Shown one piece after another: positions 32,463 through 37,872 of a DNA stretch of 37,872 nt; position 1 is the first letter of the stretch; the number at the start of each line of letters is the position of its first letter. The stretch is from an uncultured Alphaproteobacteria bacterium. GTDB lineage: Bacteria; Pseudomonadota; Alphaproteobacteria; UBA11222. Where the stretch lies: positions 1-37,872 of the forward strand of contig CALAQW010000028.1 of NCBI GenBank assembly GCA_937888955.1, in the 5' to 3' direction. The translations under genes and the position numbers were made by a program. The notes under the pieces were generated by a model that made no database searches, was not told the DNA's origin, and saw only the letters and a program-made list of their open reading frames with translations.

Positions 32463-33949
32463 CGCTGAAAATGCCGGCGCCCGAACCGCATATCCTCGCC
32501 AGCCGGGACAATCTGATCGCGAAGCTGAGAAGCATCGTACCCGATGGCGTGATCGATCGCGAAAACGAGTTGCGGCCCTATGAAAGCGATGGCCTGACCG
32601 CTTATGCGCAACTCCCCTTGCTTGTCGTACTGCCCGAAACGGTTGCGCAGGTGTCGGCCATCCTGAAATTATGCGATGAGTTGCAGGTCAAGGTGGTGCC
32701 GCGCGGGGCGGGCACGTCCCTGTCGGGTGGCGCGCTGCCGCTTGCTGACGGTGTATTGCTCGGCATGGCGCGGTTTAACCGGATTACCGATATCGATCTG
32801 GAAAACCGTTGCGTCACAGCCCAGCCAGGGGTCACCAACCTGGCGATTACCGAAGCGGTTACCGATGCGGGGTTTTATTATGCGCCGGACCCTTCCAGCC
32901 AGATAGCCTGTACGATCGGAGGAAATGTTGCGGAAAATAGCGGCGGCGTTCACTGTCTTAAATACGGGCTGACAACCAATAACATCCTTGGCGTCGAGCT
33001 TGTGCTGATGAATGGAGAGGTCATCAGGCTTGGCGGCAAACATCTCGATTCAGCAGGGCTCGACCTGCTCGGGGTGCTATGCGGCTCGGAAGGCTTGCTG
33101 GCGGTTATCACAGAAGTCACCGTTCGCATCCTGCCGAAACCTGAAACCGCGCGCGCCCTGTTGATCGGATTTGCGGCGAATGAGGCAGCCGGTGCCTGTG
33201 TTGCCGAAATTATCGGCCACGGGATCATTCCAGCCGGGATGGAGATGATGGATAAACCGGCAATCCACGCGGCGGAGGATTTTTGCCAGGCCGGCTATCC
33301 GCTTTCAGCCGAGGCGTTGCTGATTGTCGAGCTTGATGGAACCGCCGCGGAAGTTACCGAGTTGACCTCACAAGTCAGGGCCATCGCCGATCGCTGCGGC
33401 GCGCAATCGGTTTCGGTCAGCCAGAATGAAGCCGAACGGCTGTCATTCTGGGCCGGGCGCAAGAACGCCTTCCCTGCCATTGGCCGCATTTCGCCTGACT
33501 ATTACTGCATGGACGGAACGATCCCGCGCGGCAAACTGCCTGAAACCCTGCAACGCATGCAGCAACTATCCGCCAGCTACGGATTGCGGGTCGCCAATGT
33601 CTTTCATGCCGGCGACGGCAATCTGCACCCATTGATTTTGTATGATGCGAACAAACCCGGCGAGCTTGCGAAAGCGGAAGCGTTCGGTGCCGATATCCTC
33701 CGTCTGTGTGTGGAGATGGGGGGCGTGCTGACCGGCGAGCATGGGGTTGGCGTGGAAAAACGCGATCTGATGCCGACGATGTTCGACACGCAGGACCTTG
33801 ACCAACAGCAAAGACTGAAATGCGCGTTCGACCCGGACAGCCGCCTTAATCCCGGAAAGGTATTTCCGACGCTGCATCGCTGTGCCGAGCTTGGCCGGGT
33901 CCATGTTCACGCGGGCAAGACACGCTTCCCGCATTTACCGCGTTTCTGA
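32459..33949 (+). CDS. glcD: FAD-linked oxidase, GlcD-like (glycolate/lactate dehydrogenase type)
   Basis: This 496-residue flavoenzyme of the vanillyl-alcohol-oxidase superfamily has an FAD-binding N-terminal half (VPRGAGTSLSGGALPLADG, CTIGGNVAENSGGVHCLKYG). Its C-terminal substrate domain has FHAGDGNLHPLILYD and GEHGVGVEKRDLM, typical of GlcD and D-lactate dehydrogenases. It oxidises a 2-hydroxyacid such as glycolate. The genes for the FAD subunit GlcE and the iron-sulfur subunit GlcF that normally follow are absent: the next gene is convergent. So it may act alone, or with subunits encoded elsewhere. Its start overlaps the previous gene by four bases. Confidence 0.9.
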   Translation: MTLKMPAPEPHILASRDNLIAKLRSIVPDGVIDRENELRPYESDGLTAYAQLPLLVVLPETVAQVSAILKLCDELQVKVVPRGAGTSLSGGALPLADGVLLGMARFNRITDIDLENRCVTAQPGVTNLAITEAVTDAGFYYAPDPSSQIACTIGGNVAENSGGVHCLKYGLTTNNILGVELVLMNGEVIRLGGKHLDSAGLDLLGVLCGSEGLLAVITEVTVRILPKPETARALLIGFAANEAAGACVAEIIGHGIIPAGMEMMDKPAIHAAEDFCQAGYPLSAEALLIVELDGTAAEVTELTSQVRAIADRCGAQSVSVSQNEAERLSFWAGRKNAFPAIGRISPDYYCMDGTIPRGKLPETLQRMQQLSASYGLRVANVFHAGDGNLHPLILYDANKPGELAKAEAFGADILRLCVEMGGVLTGEHGVGVEKRDLMPTMFDTQDLDQQQRLKCAFDPDSRLNPGKVFPTLHRCAELGRVHVHAGKTRFPHLPRF

Positions 33950-33986
33950 TTCAGGGATCTAAGACGGATATGAACAGCAACGCCGC

Positions 33987-34838
33987 TCAGGCCAGCAGCT
34001 TCGAAACATATCCAGGCAACGCAAAAGCTGCCTTATGTACGGCCGGTGTGTAATATTGCGTATCGAGGTTGGCGCTGCGAAACCGCACATCGAGCTTATC
34101 GGCACTAACCGAACGCAGGGCCTTGTTATCAGTCGCCCAGCCAAATGCCATCGGTCCCCCGACATAGGTAGGCACTGAGGCAAGATAGCAGGACACGTCG
34201 GCAAATATCGGACGCAGGAAATTGACCGTCTGCTGCAATTCAGATGCCTGCATGAACGGTACACCGTTTTGCGTCACCAAAATGCCGCCTTCATTCAAAG
34301 CGGCATGACAACGTTCGTAAAAACTCCTGGTGAACAGGACCTCGCCCGGTCCGATCGGATCGGTCGAATCGACGATAATGAGATCGTATTTCGGCCCATC
34401 CTGTCCGACAAAAGCGTAGCCATCGCCGATTACCAGATCCGTGCGCGGATCCTCGAATGCATCTTTGCAGATTTCCGGAAGATATTTCTTTGAAAACTCA
34501 ATGACGGCAGCGTCGATTTCCACCATTGTCACGGTTTCGACCGTGCGATGCTTGAGTACTTCCTCCAGCATGCCGCCATCGCCACCACCGATAATCAAGA
34601 CACGGCGCACCGCGCCATGCGCCAGAATCGGCACATGGGTCAGCATCTCGTGATAGATGAACTCGTCCCGGGTTGTTGTTTGCAGAACCGTATCGAGCGT
34701 CAGCACCTTGCCGAATTTGGCATTCTCAAACAGCACAAGATGCTGATGCTCGGTCTTGCTTTCATAGAGGATATTTTCAGCACGCAACCCCAGACGCAAC
34801 GCGTCATGAAGTTGTTCGTACCGCCAATCTCCACTCAT
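33987..34838 (-). CDS. speE: Spermidine synthase
   Basis: This 283-residue aminopropyltransferase moves the propylamine of decarboxylated S-adenosylmethionine to putrescine. The S-adenosyl site GGGDGGMLEEVLKH, the substrate-binding Asp in VDSTDPIGPGEVLF, and FIYHEMLTHVP are diagnostic. Length is normal. The start overlaps the speD stop (ATGA), so the decarboxylase and synthase are made together. It is convergent with glcD, with only 37 bases between. Confidence 0.96.
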   Translation of the reverse strand: MSGDWRYEQLHDALRLGLRAENILYESKTEHQHLVLFENAKFGKVLTLDTVLQTTTRDEFIYHEMLTHVPILAHGAVRRVLIIGGGDGGMLEEVLKHRTVETVTMVEIDAAVIEFSKKYLPEICKDAFEDPRTDLVIGDGYAFVGQDGPKYDLIIVDSTDPIGPGEVLFTRSFYERCHAALNEGGILVTQNGVPFMQASELQQTVNFLRPIFADVSCYLASVPTYVGGPMAFGWATDNKALRSVSADKLDVRFRSANLDTQYYTPAVHKAAFALPGYVSKLLA

Positions 34839-35296
34839 AGGCCCCTGCCCCGCAACCTTTCTTCAACGGTCACAACTTCAGGCGCGAATGCCTTGCGCAA
34901 GACATCGACGGCCAGATGCGGCTTGGCGGCACCGCACATAAAGACATCAAATGCGGCAAAGCCATATTCCGGCCAAGTATGCACACTGATATGCGATTCA
35001 GCCAGAACCGCAACGCCTGACACGCCGCCATTAGGCGTGAAGTGGTGCAGATGGATATGCAGTAAGGTCGCCCCTGCCGCAGTCACACAATCACGTAATA
35101 CCGCATCGATATATTCCTTGTCGTCGAGGCGGTGCGCCTGACGCAGGTCAATCAACAAATGCGAACCGGCAAACCGCTCGCCGTCCCGTTCGATCAGGAA
35201 ATCCTTACGCTCTTCCACCTGCTCTCCGGCCGGAAGCACCGGTCTAGGATTTTCCAGACACGGCTCGGCCACCTTCGTGCGCGCCTTGGCGGGCAT
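34835..35296 (-). CDS. speD: S-adenosylmethionine decarboxylase proenzyme
   Basis: This is a pyruvoyl enzyme made as a proenzyme and self-cleaved between Glu and Ser in LAESHISVHTWPEYG (E100/S101 from the start used), which leaves the pyruvoyl group on the larger chain. The catalytic CGAAKPH block follows. It is a class 1B bacterial type. ATG 35296 gives 153 residues, but a TTG at 35350 with GGGAG upstream and a GTG at 35386 are possible; either would leave an N-terminal extension of 18-30 residues. A small AACAAG/CTTGTT hairpin (35389-35405) lies in the leader. Confidence 0.93.
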   Translation of the reverse strand: MPAKARTKVAEPCLENPRPVLPAGEQVEERKDFLIERDGERFAGSHLLIDLRQAHRLDDKEYIDAVLRDCVTAAGATLLHIHLHHFTPNGGVSGVAVLAESHISVHTWPEYGFAAFDVFMCGAAKPHLAVDVLRKAFAPEVVTVEERLRGRGL

Positions 35297-35506
35297 CGTA
35301 TGGAGCTTTGTATCGAGGGTCTGGAATTTATGGGAAAGCGTGGCGGACAATCTTAAATACTCCCGCTGAAATGTGAACGAAAGCACGCAACAAGGGGCGC
35401 TTGTTATGCCCGGAAACCCTAAAGATCAAGCAAAACTTGCCCGGCTTCCCGAGCCAACTCCTGATTTTTAACATCAACCCATTGAGGGGGCTAATAAATT
35501 CCCTTT

Positions 35507-35665
35507 TCAAAACGCGCAAAATTCAATCGTCTTCGCAGCACCATTGCCCCATTCAACAACCGGAGTACCGCCTGACTTTACATCCTTGCGCCGTGCAAAG
35601 CCTATCGCCCCGGCCGCCTTCACTATTAGCCATAAAATTCTGCTGATCCATTGTGGTGCGCTCAT
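35507..35665 (-). CDS. Small putative membrane peptide (52 aa)
   Basis: A 52-codon ORF starts at ATG (35663-35665) seven bases after AGGA. Its peptide (start MSAPQWISRILWLIVKAAGA) has one N-terminal hydrophobic helix, then FARRKDVKSGG and a C-terminal FCAF. The frame is open far upstream (to 36109), but that extension is a low-complexity arginine/cysteine-rich read and not convincing. It is oriented like speD-speE and 120 bases upstream of speD. No homologue is recognised; it may be a small membrane protein. Confidence 0.4.
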   Translation of the reverse strand: MSAPQWISRILWLIVKAAGAIGFARRKDVKSGGTPVVEWGNGAAKTIEFCAF

Positions 35666-35783
35666 GCGTTTTTCCTGTCGGGCGTTCCTGCAAGCACCAC
35701 TCCCGATTGTCATCCCACGCCAAATCTTACATTCCCTATACACCTGATGGAACCATGGCAGGCATGACGCGCCGGCAGACATC

Positions 35784-35813
35784 AAATGCCGCCTCCGAAA
35801 ATGCCGCCTCCGA
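35784..35813. repeat. 15-bp perfect tandem repeat in a gene-poor region
   Basis: AAATGCCGCCTCCGA is repeated exactly twice (35784-35798 and 35799-35813), followed by a partial TGCC. It lies inside 35666-36119, where I see no convincing gene. On the minus strand one frame reads GGGI-F-GGGI and then a stop. Confidence 0.85.
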
Positions 35814-36119
35814 TGCCAGGCACAGCAACATTTTGCTGCAGTGCAGATACCGTCAACTTCTCCCTTAACGCCAGCACTCAAAGTACCGGCAGGCCACCCG
35901 CATAGCGGGAACTGCCTTTCACCCTTCACCCACGAACGCCGCACAGCCTGCATATCTCTGTACGACTCCTGCAAATTCGTGATGTGCAGCTTCAAAGAGA
36001 TAATTTTGGTGCCCACAGTTGTCCAGATGTGACAGGCCCGCATGAAGCTGCGTCCGAGCATACTCCTGATGCGCCGCATCTGACCTTTAATGCGCCGCAT
36101 CTGGTGCAATTCTACAACA

Positions 36120-36457
36120 GTTGCCTAAAATCAAATAGTCATTAAAAAAAATGTCTAGACTCATTATTAGACTGTATATTAGTTGTCATAAAAATTACCT
36201 TTTATTGAATAGGTTATCGAATTTTGGGCAAGACGGGTTTAGGAAGCTCGAGCAAAGCGCGGCAAAAGAACAAATGCGCATCCGCTGGAGCAGCCCCCCG
36301 ATTGCTGGTCAGACAGTGCTGAAATTGTGGTTGTGAGGCCCCTCAAGCTGTTTGCAAGAACTTCTGGTCAATTGGACCGCGTGCTTGCGAACTCGATGCT
36401 CAGCTAAGCATCGAATCATCCTTGGTGACAATTTGTCATCATGCCTCACACAGACTT
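36120..36457 (+). ncRNA. Candidate structured RNA or leader upstream of the DUF1302 gene
   Basis: An AT-rich stretch (36120-36230) has promoter-like elements, including a TTGTCA (36183) about 16 bases before TTGAAT. Structured sequence follows. TCGATGCT (36393-36400) pairs with AGCATCGA (36407-36414), and TGACAATTTGTCA (36426-36438) is a palindrome. No ORF here is convincing. The whole is capped by the strong terminator at 36458-36492, so a transcript of about 200-300 bases should end there. Either an independent small RNA or a long leader with attenuation would fit. The exact 5' end is a guess. Confidence 0.35.
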
Positions 36458-36492
36458 GGCGGCTTGCTACTCATAGCAAGCCGCCACTTTTT
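36458..36492 (+). terminator. Strong intrinsic terminator ahead of the DUF1302 gene
   Basis: GGCGGCTTGCTA (36458-36469) and TAGCAAGCCGCC (36474-36485) make a perfect 12-bp stem with a CTCA loop, followed by ACTTTTT. It points in the plus direction although no plus-strand gene ends nearby. It therefore terminates a non-coding transcript or attenuates the downstream gene, whose ATG is 72 bases further on. Confidence 0.88.
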
Positions 36493-36564
36493 CGCAATTC
36501 CCGCCAAGCTGCCCATTGCCCAAAAGTTCGCGGTTAAAAAAAGCAACTTGCATGGGAGGCATGT

Positions 36565-37872
36565 ATGTCAATTCAGAACGCAAAACGCAGCGCCAGCTCC
36601 ACTGGCTCATCATCTCGACAGAACCTCAGAACCGGTGTGGCAATTGCCGCTATCGCTATTGCCGTCGGCGCGCCCGCGGCAAATGCGGCGGAATTTCAAA
36701 TGGGAGAGGTTCAGGGTTTCGTCGATACGGTCGTATCGGCCGGCGCCTCCATCCGGACAAGCGCGCGAGATTGCGAAAATGTCAGCTCCGCCAATGGCGG
36801 CTGTCCGGACCTGGATGCAGCCGGCCTGTTGCCCTCGAATGGCGGCGCAACCAACGGTGATGACGGCAATCTGAACTATGATCAGTGGGATGTATTTTCC
36901 GCGGCCTTCAAGGCGACATCCGAAGTGCAGCTGGGCTGGCGGAACTTCACCGCTTTTGCGCGCGGCACAGCTTTCTACGATCCGGCGGTGACAAATACCG
37001 ATTTCCGCAATCTGGAAGATGCCCAGCGCAGCGAAATCGCGCAATCGGCGAAAATGCTCGACTATTTCGTTTCCGGCAGCTTTGAAGTCGGCAATCAGCC
37101 ACTTGATGTGCGTGTCGGCAACCAGGTGATCAGCTGGGGCGAAAGCACCTTCATCCAGAATGGCATCAATGTCATTAATCCCATCGATGTCGCAGCTGCA
37201 CGCAAGCCGGGCTCTGAAATCAAGGAATTCTTTACTCCTGTGCTCGCGGCGCATGCCTCACTTGGTCTGCCCAACAATCTGAGCCTTGAAGGCTTCTATC
37301 AGTTCAAGTCCGACAATATCGTCCCTGATCCGTCTGGCACCTTCTTCAGCTCTGCTGATATTGTCGGCCGCGGCTCGCAGCCGCTGAAATCAGGCAGCAA
37401 TGATTTTGGCGATGACATGGTGCAGGACCCGGTGATCGGCGGGGTCGCGGTTCCCTCCAACCCGTTCGCTGTCGGATTGCCTGGCCAGCGGACTTCCGCG
37501 CATATCGCGCGCGCCAATGATGTGAACGCCAAAGATGGCGGTGAATATGGGCTTGCCTTGCGCTACTATGCGGAAAACTTCAATCAAGGGACGGAATTCG
37601 GCGTCTACTTCCTGAATTATCACTCCCGGCTGCCGATCCTTCAGGTTTCGATGTCCAATCCTGCAGCAGCCTTCAGCAACCAGTCCGGAACGAATTTTGG
37701 CGCACTCGGCGCAGGTTTCGGTTTCGGCACGGGCCCCGGCGGCGCACTTGTTGATGCGTTCGAGGTTGGCGAAACTCTGTGTAACCTCGCCATCGCGCCC
37801 GTTGCGGGCGGTGCGCCAGTGTCTTTGCGTGCGCCTGGCGGACGCGCCAACTGGGTCCTGAGCTCGACGCGA
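36565..37872 (+). CDS. DUF1302-family outer-membrane protein, partial
   Basis: This frame is open to the right edge for 436 codons. GGGAGG lies five bases before ATG 36565. A cleavable signal sequence is visible (about residues 20-43, VAIAAIAIAVGAPAANA and then cleavage). The mature start EFQMGEVQGFVDTVVSAGASIR and blocks such as VRVGNQVISWGESTFIQNGIN and INPIDV are typical of DUF1302 proteins, which look like outer-membrane beta-barrels often paired with DUF1329 lipoproteins. The role is unknown, with hints from relatives toward uptake of hydrophobic compounds. It lies directly behind a structured region and terminator. The C-terminus is outside the window. Confidence 0.85.
   Translation, partial: MSIQNAKRSASSTGSSSRQNLRTGVAIAAIAIAVGAPAANAAEFQMGEVQGFVDTVVSAGASIRTSARDCENVSSANGGCPDLDAAGLLPSNGGATNGDDGNLNYDQWDVFSAAFKATSEVQLGWRNFTAFARGTAFYDPAVTNTDFRNLEDAQRSEIAQSAKMLDYFVSGSFEVGNQPLDVRVGNQVISWGESTFIQNGINVINPIDVAAARKPGSEIKEFFTPVLAAHASLGLPNNLSLEGFYQFKSDNIVPDPSGTFFSSADIVGRGSQPLKSGSNDFGDDMVQDPVIGGVAVPSNPFAVGLPGQRTSAHIARANDVNAKDGGEYGLALRYYAENFNQGTEFGVYFLNYHSRLPILQVSMSNPAAAFSNQSGTNFGALGAGFGFGTGPGGALVDAFEVGETLCNLAIAPVAGGAPVSLRAPGGRANWVLSSTR

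Noticed and set aside
35666-36109. Upstream extension of the 35507 ORF to 200 codons
   Set aside because: The extra part is arginine- and cysteine-rich low-complexity sequence running through a tandem repeat, without a ribosome-binding site; only the last 52 codons look real.

Overview
The window reads as a chromosomal segment of a free-living, Gram-negative alphaproteobacterium with moderately high GC content. The strongest lineage signal is an ActS/RegB-ActR/RegA redox two-component pair: the kinase has a GGLQNPF motif and a Cys in AERCREIL, and the regulator ends in the family's characteristic Fis-type helix-turn-helix. An FNR-type regulator with an N-terminal cysteine cluster, heptose-LPS genes (hldE-hldD) and a class 1B SpeD fit this. 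The genus cannot be fixed from sequence alone. I saw no tRNA, rRNA, CRISPR array, integrase or IS element. The gene content looks like core metabolism plus some accessory loci.

Layout, left to right. Positions 1-331 hold only weak small minus-strand ORFs. Next come a formate/nitrite-family channel and a PP2C-phosphatase/Ser-Thr-kinase fusion (413-3088), followed by a solitary ZnuA-like zinc-binding protein behind a 19-bp palindrome (3177-4267). A tandem glycine riboswitch with its own promoter precedes gcvT-gcvH-gcvPA-gcvPB (4350-9261), which ends in a bidirectional terminator shared with a convergent amidohydrolase (9321-10478). A pentahaem cytochrome (10769-12112) is divergent from an isolated gspE-gspF pair (12263-15275). 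A flavin-oxidase-fold protein and a serine beta-lactamase-like hydrolase follow. The heptose operon hldE-hldD is on the minus strand, and a degenerate EAL-like protein is divergent from it.

Positions 21360-28807 form a redox and respiration neighbourhood: actS-actR, an ABC exporter pair, an NAPE-PLD-like metallo-beta-lactamase, a periplasmic ankyrin protein, a SCO1/SenC copper chaperone and an FNR-type regulator. Then come a mutarotase-like protein, a phosphofructokinase with the residue signature of pyrophosphate-dependent enzymes, and a tightly overlapped terC-like / DOPA-dioxygenase-like / glcD operon (31300-33949). A convergent speD-speE operon makes spermidine. Positions 35387-36564 carry one plausible 52-aa membrane peptide, and then an AT-rich, hairpin-rich stretch ending in a textbook intrinsic terminator. 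That stretch lies just ahead of a DUF1302-type outer-membrane protein that runs off the right edge.

The best candidates for undescribed biology are the structured, terminator-capped RNA at about 36120-36492, the degenerate EAL protein, the orphan GspE/GspF pair beside a multihaem cytochrome, and the paired inverted sites around the FNR-family promoter. Starts were adjusted to the best Shine-Dalgarno/ATG wherever the longest frame looked over-extended; each such choice is stated in its entry.
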